A DNA stretch of 64,000 bases, from positions 68,371,297 to 68,435,296 of the forward strand of contig NC_084836.1 in NCBI RefSeq assembly GCF_033115175.1. Direction: 5' to 3'. Under the pieces are notes generated by a model. That model ran no database searches. It was not told the origin of the DNA and saw only the letters and a program-made list of their open reading frames with translations. Positions 52,755-63,809 of this stretch are shown one piece after another; positions within the stretch are counted from its first letter, which is position 1, and each line of letters opens with the position of its first letter. A program made the position numbers and the translations under genes. Source of the stretch: Lepus europaeus (lineage: Eukaryota; Chordata; Mammalia; Lagomorpha; Leporidae).

Positions 52755-53879
52755 GTGAGCGCCGCTGCCCCCCAGCCCTGGCCTGTCGCCCCCGGCCCGC
52801 GCCCCCGCCCCGGTCCCTGGGCCGGACGCCCTCCCAGGCCGCGCACGCTCACCTAGGACCCGGCCGGGATGCCGAGGTACGGGGGCTGCGGACCGGGGCG
52901 GGGGCAGGCACGGGAGCGCGCGGGCGGGCCGGGGTCAGGGGGTGGTGACCGTTCGGTCGGGGTGTCCGGAGCTTTGTCCGCGGGCGCGGGGCCGTGAGAG
53001 GGCCGGAGAGGGCGGGGGCTGCGGGTCGCGGGGTTCAACTAGGCGGGGGTCGGAGGGCAAGGCCGACGAGAGACCCTAGCGGGTGCGTGGGAGCCGAGGG
53101 TCACTTCCCGGGGGGAGGGGGCGGGCGGAGCAGGGGGTCGCCGCTGGGCCGCCGAAGGGCACCCCCTCGCCACCCCTTCCAGTGCGCAGGCTGCATCCCT
53201 AGGGAGCAGCCGGCTCCGGGGGGTGGGGGGCCTGCGCGATTTCTGGGGGCGGGGGGAGCGGGGAGCCAGATTTGCGGGTTCGGGTCCCAGAAGGATCTAG
53301 CGTCCGGAGCCCGAGGGCCGGCCCGCAGGCCCCTCCCACTCCGTCAGGTCTTTGTCCAGCGGCCCCTGTGTGTGTGTGGGAGGGGGTGGGGGCTGGGTTA
53401 CGGCCCGGAGATTCCCCGGCGTGGTGACGGAGCAGTGACAGGAGACCGAGGCTACTTCGGGTGCCTGCGCCCCTAACGCCCACCCCCTCCGCTTCTTCCT
53501 GCCGTGGCCCGGGAGCGCAGAGCCCAGTCTCTGAGTGTTGGGGCTGCAAGGGACACCCCATTACCTTCGCCCGTGGGCTGCAGGCTGCAAAGGACACCCC
53601 CTGAGCTCCCCCTACCTGGAGGGAGCCCCCGAAACTTCCCATCCTCTCGAGGCTACACAGAGATTCCCATGCTAGGGTCCAATTCGCAGAGGGGCCCCCG
53701 CGGGGTGCTGGGTACACAGTAGGTGCCCAAGCAGGACGTGGACCCCCCTCTCCCGGCCCCGCCGGCCCCCCATGGCCCCGCCGGAGGAGGGGGCCTGGGA
53801 AGGGGTCTGCCGGGCGAGTGCGAGCAGCCTGGAGCCGGCGCCCCGCGGCGGCCCGGAGCGCAGGGGTGGGTGGACGGGT

Positions 53880-54000
53880 GGGTGGGCTGTTAAAGGGACG
53901 GTCACTAAATCAGGATTAGGCCGTGGGGCTGTCAGGCTGCCGGCCCTGTCTCCATGGATACCTAATTTGGAGGAGAATAGAGGACGGAAGAATGTTTGTG
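53880..54000. promoter_or_regulatory. Candidate conserved element with X-box-like site
   Basis: GTCTCCATGGATAC (53948-53961) is close to the RFX X-box GTNNCCATRGNAAC. ACTAAATCAGGATTAGG precedes it and CCTAATTTGGAGG follows. The block is less CpG-rich than the surrounding island. Confidence 0.35.
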
Positions 54001-54450
54001 TTGTCGTCCGCACGGGCTGCAGCGGCCGAGCCGGCCCCTGCCTCGTTCCGGCAGCGAGGAGTGGGGACCCGGTGCCAGCCCCACTGTAGGCTTCCGGCGT
54101 GGGGGCGCTTCTCGGATCCCGGCCTCGGCCTTGGCTGTGGAGCGGCCCAGAGGTGCCGGGGTGCATCCGAAGACCTGTGATCCTTCAGGGCGGGGGGGGG
54201 GGGCGAGCCGTCCCAGAGCCCAGCCCGACCCCCACAAGGCATCTTCCGTGGTCGGCGCCCGCGAGCCTCCCAGCCCGGGAGCAGAGGCTGTGGCCTGCTG
54301 CGCCCTGGCCTCCCAGGACCCGTGCGCTGGGCACCAGCCGGGGTGCGCGGTGCCCGCGGCCCTGAGCGCTCGGGGCAGAGGGCGGGGCGGGACTTCCTGG
54401 GGGTGGGCGAGGAACGGGGCGGGGCCTGGTGAATCCCCTTCTCCCACGTT

Positions 54451-54829
54451 AACACCGTTTCGTGGATTTCTTGAGTTCATCGGTGTGCGCAGAGGCCCCA
54501 GCGCCCCTGATCGCCGGGCTGTAGTAGGTTCTGGAGGAAGCTCTCTTGGACCAAGGGGTTGTAGCTGTGTGGAGCAGGGCAGCCTCTCTCCTGAGGCCCA
54601 GCTTGCCTCCATTCCTCGGGGGCACCCCCATCCCCCCGGGAGAAGAAGAGGGGGCTGAGAGGCGCTGGGAACTCTGCTCCAGTCTGGCTGTGGTGTGGCC
54701 CCGGGCTGGGCTGTAATTGGACAGTTCTGCAGCCCGCACCCTGAGGAGCTTGGGAGAGCAGACTCCAGTGCCCCTTCCTGCCTTCCTGCTGGTCATCCAT
54801 GGCCGCAGCTTCTATAGATCAAGAATCCC
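54451..54829. other. Unassigned DNA beside the CpG island
   Basis: No exon or repeat was recognised. Confidence 0.45.
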
Positions 54830-55115
54830 CTCCCTCCCCTGGGCCACAGCTTTATTGCTGAAATCTCAGACTCTCTCCACGCAATTTCACGCCTCTCTGC
54901 CTTTGCGCCCTGCAGTTCCCCAGCCAAAGGCCTTCCCCATTGTCCCCGTCTCCCCACAGCCTCCTCATTCTTCAAGGCCCAGCCTGGATGCCACATTGCT
55001 CCAGAGCCTCCCGAGAGTCTTGTCGCTGGCTCCTCCCTCCCTCCGTGGCCTCCCAGCCCTGCACCTGTGCCTGGCTGCACCCTTTGTGGAACATAACCCT
55101 TTCCCTCCTGCCTGC
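54830..55115 (+). mobile_element. L2-like LINE fragment
   Basis: TTTCACGCCTCTCTGCCTTT, TTCTTCAAGGCCCAGCCTGG and CATTGCTCCAGAGCCTCCCG follow the L2 3' region in sense. Confidence 0.55.
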
Positions 55116-56063
55116 CTCCCCTCCCCGCAGAGCGTGGCACCTTGTGGGTGCCCACCAGTGTCTGCTGGCCCAGCACGTGGCAGGTTGTGAGGGCTTCTCA
55201 CCAGGCAGCCTGCACGGCGCCCACTCTGGTCACTTCCAGGCCAACCGCTCTCTGCTCCTGGGTGGTGGAGACCCCTGGGTGGGTCTCCTGCTGCTGCTGC
55301 TCCTCCTCCTCCATGACCCTCACCCCACCCCCACCCCCAAGTGTGGGAGGACTTTGCCCCTCTCCTTCCCCGTGGACCCGCATTCCTTCCCTGCCATTAT
55401 CATCCTGTTAAACAGAGAGGCCAGTCAGGGTCCATATGGATTACATTAACAATTGCTTATTATCTGGGCCCAGACTCCCCCCACTCTCCACCCCCCAGCT
55501 TCTACTGCTGCAGTTTCTGGGCCCTTAGGAGCCCGCCTTCCTGCCTCCCCCTCCCCCCACCGTTGGTCAGCCAGGGAGGGCAGAGGACAGGCCGGGTCGT
55601 CCCCCCCCCCCCCCCCCCCGCCTTCCTATGCCTGCTAGCAGTTTCGCCTCTACTCTCAACTGGGCAGTTAAGACTCCCTCACCCGATTTCATGCAAACCA
55701 GGTTCCTTGCAGGAGCATGGCTCTGTGAGGCTCCAGGGCTGCATGTGGCGGAGGTGGACCCGAGGCCTGGGTGCACCTGCGGCCTGTAATACTGAGGGCC
55801 CCTGCCTTGCCCACACCTGGTAGACCTCCTAGTGTACTGGAGTCTTCTGCTGTTTTGGGCAGCTGGAGAGCCAATGAGGGAGATGACCAGGGCAGGGGGC
55901 CCCTGACGGGCTGTGTGGCATTGGGACCCAAGACGTGTCTGCAGTGACAGCAGCCAGACATCTGTGGCAGTCTCCTGGATGGCAGCTCGGTTGGCCTCGG
56001 AGGATGGGAGTGGAGCTGCTGCTTAAATGCCTATCACCCTCGAGATTGCCCAGCGTGGAGATC
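55116..56063. other. Single-copy DNA, probable FIGNL2 intron
   Basis: It contains an AT-rich island (55391-55470) and a run of 19 C (55601-55619). No exon was recognised. Confidence 0.45.
55391..55470. promoter_or_regulatory. Candidate conserved element
   Basis: CATTATCATCCTGTTAAACA, CCATATGGATTACATTAACA and ATTGCTTATTATCTGG lie in 80 bp, with E-box CATATG, GATTA and ACAAT words. It is AT-rich between GC-rich flanks. Confidence 0.35.
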
Positions 56064-56078
56064 CAAAATAGATTTTTT

Positions 56079-56431
56079 TTTGTTTGTTTTTGTTTTATTT
56101 TTGACAGGCAGAGTGGACAGTGAGAGAGAGAGACAGAGAGAAAGGTCTTCCTTTTGCCGTTGGTTCACCCTCCAATGGCCGCCACGGTAGGCGTGCTGCG
56201 GCCGGCGCACCGCGCTGATCCGATGGCAGGAGCCAGGTGCTTCTCCTGGTCTCCCATGGGGTGCAGGGCCCAAGGACCTGGGCCATCCTCCACTACACTC
56301 CCTGGCCACAGCAGAGAGCTGGCCTGGAAGAGGGGCAACCGGGACAGGATCGGTGCCCCGACCGGGACTAGAACCCGGTGTGCCGGCACCGCAAGGCGGA
56401 GGATTAGCCTAGTGAGCCGCGGCGCCGGCCT
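56079..56431 (-). mobile_element. Young C-type SINE with perfect target duplication
   Basis: CAAAATAGATTTTTT flanks it at 56064-56078 and 56432-56446. It is full length; the tail on the plus strand reads TGTTTGTTTTTGTTTTATTT. Confidence 0.95.
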
Positions 56432-56446
56432 CAAAATAGATTTTTT

Positions 56447-56765
56447 AAATAAAGATTTCATTTATTTATTATCTGAGAGGCAGTGCTACAGAGAGAGAGA
56501 GAGAGAGATCTTCCAACCGCTGGTTCACTCCCCAGATGGCTGTAATGGCCGGAGCTGGGCAGATCTGAAGCCAGGAGCCAGGAGTTTTTTCCAGGTCTCT
56601 TACATGGGTGCAGGGGCCCAAGGACCTGGGCCATCTTCCACTGCTTTCCCAGGCCATAGCAGAGAGCTGGATCGGAAATGGAGCAGCCGGGAGTCGAACT
56701 GACGCCCATATGGGATGCTGGCACTGCAGTGGGGGCTTAGCCCACTACAACACAGCGCTGGCCCT
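56447..56765 (-). mobile_element. C-type SINE, full length
   Basis: TAAAGATTTCATTTATTTAT to CAACACAGCGCTGGCCC. It is next to the young copy, which landed in its tail. Confidence 0.9.
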
Positions 56766-57812
56766 CGTAGTGGATTTTGATTCAGAGCCCTTGGAGGGGC
56801 TAATCAGAGTCGCCCCCAGAAAAATGTCCTGCTGTTAATTGGTACTAGGTTTTGCAAACTGCTTTCCAGGGTTCTTGGGCTCCCCAGACTCTCACTCGAG
56901 TCCGGCCCGCTCTGATGTGCTGCAGCCCAGGGCTGCCAGCCTCCGCCCTCGGTGCTCACTCTATGGCCATGGTGTTGGCAGGGGCGAGAGGGGGCCTGGG
57001 CCAGCCTTCAAGTGGAAGGGATCCATTGTCAGTTTGGGGTCTGAGCTGCTCATCCCAGCCTGATGGGGAGGGCCTTGCTGTCTTAGGAGTGGCAGGCAAA
57101 CCTGGCCCCAAGCCTTTGCGTGGCTCCGTGGCCCACGCTCACATAACACTCATGAAACACGCTCTGTCCTCTGTGAGGTGGGCCTCAGAACAGCGCCCAG
57201 CTCACGAGCACTGCCGTGGCCCTCGTTGCCCGGCCGGGGAGAGGAGACTGTGGTGGGAGCCACCCCAGAGCCTTGGCTGTGTTTCTCCTTAGTGCCTCCC
57301 CACAGTGAGCAGTCTGCAAAGCCTGGGACCTCAGCCAGGCTTGAGAGGCTACCCAGCCAGGGCCTGGAGTCCTGGGCCCCCGAGGCTCCCTCCAGGCTCA
57401 CTGAGCCCTGAGCTGGCCCGTGCATGCCTGGAGTGTCCGCTGAGAGCCCTCAGCCTCCCACTTGGCCAGGGAGACACAGGGGGTGTCTCTAGCCCTGGCC
57501 TTGCTTGCCATGGAGATGGGTCAGCGTCTAGGTGTTGAATCATCCCACAGCCTCTGACACGGGGCCAGCTTCAGGGACCTTGCAAGGATTGGGGACTGGC
57601 TCAGAAGCGAAGGGACAGGCTATGCTTTCAGGACCAGCCATCCCTGTATTCCCTGGGATAAGGGAGCCTCTAAGGGCACAGGAGCTGGGGAGGGGACAGG
57701 ACGGGTTGGAGCAGGGAGGCCTCAGGCAAACACCAGCTACTTGGCTGGCGCAGGGAGTCATTTCCTGGTGAGGCTGTGCCAAGTGACATAGGGAAGGGGA
57801 CAAAGGCCCCTC
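56766..57812. other. Single-copy DNA, probable FIGNL2 intron
   Basis: No exon or repeat was recognised. Confidence 0.45.
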
Positions 57813-58125
57813 CTTGGGGGCCTGGATCGTGGCACAGCTGATTAAGCCGCTGCCTATGGTGCCAGCGTCCCATGTGAGTGCCAGTTGGAGTCCTGGCTGT
57901 CCCACTTTTTGATCCAGCTCCCTGCTAATGAGCCTGGAAAGTCAGTGGAGGGTGGCCTGAGTGCTTAGGCCCCTGCCACCCACGTGGGAGACCTGGAAGA
58001 AGCTCCTGGCTCCTGGCTTCGGCTTGAGTTGAAGTCCTGGCCATTTGGGGAGTGAACCGGCACATGCAAAAATCTCTCTTTCCCTCTCTGTAACTCTGCC
58101 CTTCAAATAATTTTTTTTTTTTAAG
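57813..58125 (+). mobile_element. C-type SINE, full length
   Basis: GGGGGCCTGGATCGTGGCAC to CCTTCAAATAATTTTTTTTT; the tail has become T-rich. Confidence 0.88.
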
Positions 58126-58680
58126 CCTGCAGCTTAGGGAGTGTCTACCTGCAGCTTTGGCCTGTGGATGTTCAGGGGGCTGGTGGATTTTGTTCTGTCC
58201 AGGCCAAAGGGGAAGAAAGCTGGTAGGGCTTGGGTTATATCTGAAAATGGACCCTTCCCCCCCCACACAGCCTGCCTGCCTGCCTGCTCCCTGGGGACTC
58301 CAGCCCCCAGGACAGATTGCCCTCACACCCAGCTCCTCCAAGGGGATGGCATCTCGCTGGTGGCTGGACCCGCACTACTCCACATGGAGGCTGCTTTCCC
58401 AGAAGGCTGTCACTCAAAACAGCGTCTCCCGGGCTGAGCCTCTTTGGGCTTGAACTCTGGGGTCTGGGCCCTTCCTTGAGAAAGATGCAGCTGCCCTAAT
58501 GGGCTGGGGGAGGTCTGGAGTTCAGTCTGGGACTTGTCTATTAGACAGCCAAGTGCGGGTGACCCAGAGACGACAAGAAGAGTGCTTGCACTTGCCCGGG
58601 CACTCGGATGCTGAATGTCCCTGCTGACGGGAGCTCAGCACTTCCAGGCAGCCCACCTGTTCTCAGACAGAGCCAAATGC
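58126..58680. other. Single-copy DNA, probable FIGNL2 intron
   Basis: No exon or repeat was recognised. Confidence 0.45.
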
Positions 58681-59028
58681 CTTTTTTTTTTTAAAAGACT
58701 TATTTATTTGAGAGGCAGAGTTACAGAGAGAGGAAGAGACAAAAAGATGAGGGGAGAGAGAGAGGAAGAGACAGAGAGAGGTCTTCCATCCACTGGGTCA
58801 CTCTCCATGTGGCCACTACAGCCAGAGCTAAGCCAGAAGCCAGGAGCTGCTTCTGCATCTCCCACGCGAGTGCAGGGACCCAAGGACTTGATCCATCTCC
58901 TACTTCTGTCCCAGGCCATAGCAGGGAGCTGGATCGGAAATGGAGCAGCCGGGACTCAAACCAGCACCCATTTGGGATGCCGGCACTGCAGGTGGAGGCT
59001 TAACCTCCTACGCCACAGCGTCGGCCCC
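58681..59028 (-). mobile_element. C-type SINE, full length
   Basis: Poly(T), then AAAAGACTTATTTATTTGAG to CGCCACAGCGTCGGCCCCC. Confidence 0.92.
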
Positions 59029-59796
59029 CACCTTTGTTTTCTTAGCTATTAAATGGGAGCGATGGCTTCTGGTTCTCAGGTGGGAGGCAGACAAGCACCT
59101 GGCTGGAGACTGCCTGGGCGATCGCCCTCTGTTCTAACTCTGTTTCCTAAGTTATCTGTGCCTCAGGGTCCTCCTTTGTCCTTGGGAATAAAGCCCTGTG
59201 GCCCTTGGGTGATGTAAGTGACCTTGACCTACAGGTGGAAGCATGTAGGGCAGACTTGGTGTTGGGAGTCCCATAGGGGCAGACAGAGCAAGGGGCTGTG
59301 GGCCCTCCTCAGCGTCCTCTCTCTCTCTCTCTTTCTCTCTCTTTTTCTCTCTCTCTGTGCCTGTGGCCCTGCCCGCTCATACCAGGTGGACCGGCCAAGC
59401 TGCATAGCTGGAGTGACTCAGCTCAGCATCCCCGGGCCTGGGAAGGGACAGGAGGAGGCTGAGGTGCCCCTGGGGGAGCCTGGGTGGGCTGCCTGGTCCT
59501 GTTACTCACCTTTGGGCAGCCCAGACACCCCCCCAGGGGGGTGTCTCTCCCCCACCCCCTGCCAGGCCAGGAATAGAAAGTCACCCAGCCCTTGACAGCC
59601 ACATGCAACCTGAAATGCCACAAGTCACCCCCGGGACCTGCTCCTGGTGATAGGGGGGTCCTGGAGGAGACCCCGGGCTCTTGGGCTCAGACCTGTGGTG
59701 GGCAGCCCTTGGAGAGTTCATGGGTAGAATTGTATTTCCGTGTCGGTCATGGAGTTTATAGTCCTGGTTGCTTTTATTTTGTGCAGTGAGAATGGT
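59029..59796. other. Single-copy DNA, probable FIGNL2 intron
   Basis: A CT-rich run lies at 59317-59357. No exon was recognised. Confidence 0.45.
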
Positions 59797-60060
59797 ATTT
59801 TTTTTTTTTTAAGATTTATTTATTTATTTGAGAGTCAGAGAGAGAGCTTCTATCTGCTGGTTCACACCTCAAATGACAGCAGGAGCCTAGAACTCCATCT
59901 GGGTCTCCCACATGGGTGCAGGGGCCCAAGTATTTGGGCCATCCTCCACTGCTTTCCCCAAGTGCATCAGCAGGGAGCCGAACCGGAAGTTGGGATGCAA
60001 ACCAGCACTCACGAGGGATGTTGGCGTCACAAGTGGCGGCTTAACACACAGCGCCGGCCC
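59797..60060 (-). mobile_element. C-type SINE with short GA block
   Basis: TTTTAAGATTTATTTATTTA to CACACAGCGCCGGCCC. Confidence 0.9.
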
Positions 60061-61602
60061 GAGAAAGTGCTTTTGAGAACACACATCTGTTCCCGATAGC
60101 CAAAGGGCCTATAGAACTGGAGAGAGCCCTGACCATGCCACACCAGGATGCAGACCCCAGAGGAGACGGGCATAGCTGTCCAGAGCTGGCAGCCCCCTCT
60201 CACTGGGTACCTGTGTTGCATGGGCCAGCTCATTGGAGTCCCCTGCAGCCTTGGGAGAAGCAGAGTGGGTCCCATGTGCAAAGCCAATCATCCCTTAATG
60301 GGCCCGGGGCTGGGCCGATGTGGAGGAAGGCGCCCGAGAGGGGCCCTGGTGGCAGGGTCGGAGGCTGGTGGGGGCTACAAAGGGACGGACTGTGGTGCCA
60401 GCCTTGGGGACTTAGCCCTGACCAGTGGGGGTGGATGCTGTGTTTCAGGGGGAAGGAGCACTCACAGGCAGCCCCACGAGAGGAGGATCAGGCCAGAGGG
60501 CAGAGGTGGTAAAATCAGCAGTAGCAGGTGGCGGGGGGGACACGTGAGAACTGTGGGCCACTTCACACAAAATGTCAGCGGCACTCCTGGAGCCCTGAGT
60601 CTGCATGGACAGGAGGTGCACTGGGCTGTGTTCGGTCCCTGAGGCCCCCCTGCAGGCTTACAGGGTCCCACGCCGAATCCCATGTCTCCTCTTGGGTTCC
60701 CAGGGACCTCTGGGAAAATGAGGCTCAGGCTGCAGCTGAGTCTGGGCATGGGAGGTGCTGCAGAGGGGCCTGGAGCTGAGCATGTGAACTTGCCGGGGCG
60801 GTTTCTAAGTGGCAGGGGAGTGGGGAGGGCGGGGGCTGTGAGGCAGGGCCCTGGGGCTCCTTCTCTGCTGGCAGAGGAGAAGTTGGCGCCAGGCCTCCCA
60901 GGGTTCAGGGTCAAGCTTGGGGCATCCCCGGGAAACTGGGATCTAGCACTCAGTCTGCATTTCAGTGACAGCCAGGCGGTCAGGGGCAGGGCTGGGGATC
61001 TCACTCCCGCAGGGTGGCGCTCTTACGGGCCCCAGCAGGCTTCTTCCTTGAGGGCAGCCTTGGAGAGCCCCGCCCTTCCTCTACTCTCCCAGGCTGCAGC
61101 ACCCAGGTGGAGCCTCCCCCTGGCCCTGTCTCAAACCCGGAGCCCTTCCGGGTGGTATTGAGAACATGGGGACATCCACCCAGCATCCTGGAGGCTGTTT
61201 CAGGCCGGTGCTACTCCAGGGACAGCTGATCACGGGGAGGGGTGGGGGGCTGAGACCTCCAGATGGCCTCCTTGGGCTTGCTAGAGTGTGCCTGGAGCCC
61301 CCCAGCCCTGGGTCAGTCTTTGAGGCTTCAGGCACCTGCCTCACTCATATCCCGACCGGGTCAGGCTGTCTTGGGTGGGCTGGGGGCAGCAGTGAGGGTG
61401 AGGATGGGGCAGAAGGCAGGAAGGACTGTGTCTCACTGTGGAATGGGCTTGTACTTAATCCCCTCACCCCTTGCTGGAACTCAGGCCCCCAGCCTCGTTT
61501 GCCACCTCTGGGAGGTGACAGCTCTGGCTGTGCGGGGAGCTCTCTGGGAAGAAGAGGTAGGTGCACTCTGGTCTCGATCTCTGCCTTTCCAGCCCTGTTA
61601 TT
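60061..61602. other. Single-copy DNA, probable FIGNL2 intron
   Basis: About 1.5 kb of GC-rich DNA without recognised repeats or exons. Confidence 0.45.
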
Positions 61603-61948
61603 TATTTATTTATTTATTTATTTATTTTTTTTTTAAGATTTATTCCAAAGTCAGAGTTAAAAAGAGAGAGAAGGAGAGGGAGAGAGAGAGAGAGGAGGGG
61701 TCTTCCATCCCCTGGTTCACTCCCCAAATGGCTAGAGATGTGCTGGTCCGAAGCCAGGAGCCAGGAGCTTCTTTTGAGTCTCCAATGCGGGTGCAGGGGC
61801 CCAAGGACTTGGGCCATCTTCCACTGCTTTCCCAGGCCAGAGCAGAGAGCTGGATCGGAATTGGAGCAGCCAAGACTTGAACCGGCGCCCACATGGGATG
61901 CTGGCGCTGCAGGCGGCGACTTTACCGGCTATGCCACAGCACCAGCCC
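61603..61948 (-). mobile_element. C-type SINE with (ATTT)n tail
   Basis: ATTTATTTATTTATTTATTT extends to 61628, followed by the usual body and the head CTATGCCACAGCACCAGCCC. Confidence 0.93.
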
Positions 61949-63462
61949 CTCCAGCCCCGTTATTGAAGCCCACTGCAGCTCCAGGCACGGGTCAGTTCCC
62001 AGCCACAGAGACTCGAGGTTCGAGGGGGCAGGCAGCCTGGACCCTCCTGGAGAGTGCCCAGAGAGAAAATGCTGGGCTCACCAGAGTGGCTTCCTCATGC
62101 CGGCACTGCCTAACCAGGTGGAGCAAACCAAATTCAGATAAATCGTGTTTTCTCAGGGAAAGGACAAGGGTGATTTCCAGGCTGGGTCTCCCGGCCTGAC
62201 TCCTGCAGGGAGAGATGATGGGGACAGCAGTGGACATCGGACATCACCTGGCTTGGGCTGAGCTGAGGGTGGAGCCCCAGGAGGCGGGTCTGGAGAAAGC
62301 CCCCGAGAGAAGGAGGCGGGCAGGAGGGGAGCATTTCAGAGCTGGAAAAGTGATCAGCGGCTCTGATGAGGCTGGAGTGGGGCGGGCAGCCTCGGGCCCC
62401 AAGCTTGGACAAAGGTGGCCGCCAGGCTGAGCCCTCCCCCGACCCAAGGCCCACATGGAGCGGGGGCCAGGCAGGGGCCCAGTGCCCTTCCTGGAGATCG
62501 GGATGAGGCTGAGTCTGCAGGTGCAGCATTGGCAGCCTGGGTCCTGGGTCCAGCTCGCAGCTCCTCAGGGCCTTTACCTAGAGCAACCCCAGCTTCCTGG
62601 GTCGTCCAGGGGCTGTCTGATCGGTGACTGTGGGAACTGAGATTTTATGGGCCGCTTACCCACTGCGGGAGCTGGGCCCCCCCACGTCAGCTTCCTCCCA
62701 GCCCCAAGCAGGTGCCCACCCCCCTGCTGTGTCTCCTCCCAAGCTCCCTCTCCTGCTTTGTCAGTTGTAGGTGGAGCTCCTGTAGTCCCCGGGCTGGGGG
62801 TGGGGGCACAGAACAGTGGGACTTACTCTCCGGTGCTGCGATTGGCCAGAGGGCCATGGGAGGGGGCTCATGGACGCAGCTGGGAGTATGTGTGTATATG
62901 TGTGCATACGCATGGGTGCGTGGCTGTTTGAGGAGTGGGGGCTGGGGTGTCCACTGTGCCCAGATCATTGGGCAGAGACAAAGGACTTTCATCTGGCCTG
63001 GAGCAAGGATCAGGCCCCTGGCAGACCATGTCCCTACCTGATCAAGCCGGTTAGGGAGCGCACCTGTCCAGCCTTATTCCCTCCCACTACCCCTGGGCGT
63101 GGTGGGGGCTTTGTCAGCGTGGACGGGTCACTGCATGAGTGACTGTAGTTTTAGCTGGGGTCGTGGCTGAGACTTAAGAGGCTGTGGGGCACAGGGGAGA
63201 TGCACACCTAAGGAGACAGACAGCCTACACTGGGGAAGAAGTGGTGGGAGGCTTTGACACGTCTTGGGAACTTCCTTGCTGATGGTAATCCAAAGAGACT
63301 TCTTCAAAGAGGGGGTGAGTGAGGCTGCGGCTTGGGCTGGAGCTGAGCATTAGCCAGGGAGCCCTGGAGACCTGCTGATTTTGATGTGAGGGCCCTGCTC
63401 GGGACTGGGCATTTTGGCCAAGGCTCCGGTAAGGAAGGGCTGGCAGGATAGGTCCAGGTCCT
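61949..63462. other. Single-copy DNA, probable FIGNL2 intron
   Basis: TG/CA-alternating at 62888-62925. No exon or repeat was recognised. Confidence 0.45.
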
Positions 63463-63809
63463 TCTTTTTTAAAAAAATATTTATTTATTTATTTGAAAGT
63501 CAGAGTTATACAGAGGGAGAAGGAGAGGCAGAGAGAGAGAGAGAGAGAGGTCTTCCATTCGCTGGTTTACTCTCCAAGTGGCCGCAACGGCCAGAGCTGT
63601 GCCGATCCGAAGCCAGGAGCCAGGAGCTTCTTCCGGGTCTCCCACATGGGTGTAGAGGCCCAAGCCTTTGGGCCATCTTCTACTGCTTTCCCAGGCCACA
63701 GCAGAGAGCTGGATTGGAAGAGGAGTATCCGGGACTAGAACCGGCACCCATATAGGATGCTGGCACTGGCAGGCTGCAGCTTTACCCACTACGCCACAGC
63801 GCCAGCCCC
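63463..63809 (-). mobile_element. C-type SINE, full length
   Basis: TTTAAAAAAATATTTATTTA to CGCCACAGCGCCAGCCCC. Confidence 0.93.

Larger units (their letters stand above)
51830..54450 (+). promoter_or_regulatory. FIGNL2: Large CpG island, probable FIGNL2 promoter region
   Basis: About 2.6 kb of dense CpG without a SINE. Synteny puts FIGNL2, a fidgetin-like AAA ATPase, next to ANKRD33 and transcribed away from it; with ACVRL1 and ANKRD33 on the minus strand, FIGNL2 should be on the plus strand here. FIGNL2 coding sequence is in one downstream exon as I recall, and it is absent from this window. Visible parts: GTGGCTAATTTATTTTAGAG at 52363-52382, a G-rich polypurine block 52385-52630, and a candidate first-exon end at 52754. 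The assignment is by position, not homology. Confidence 0.5.

Noticed and set aside
52041-52948. Glycine/proline/arginine-rich open frames in the large CpG island
   Set aside because: Low-complexity translation of G-rich polypurine DNA; both strands are open for the same reason.
60135-61880. Several open frames of 120-205 aa
   Set aside because: High GC lengthens random frames; none has family resemblance, and some run into SINEs.
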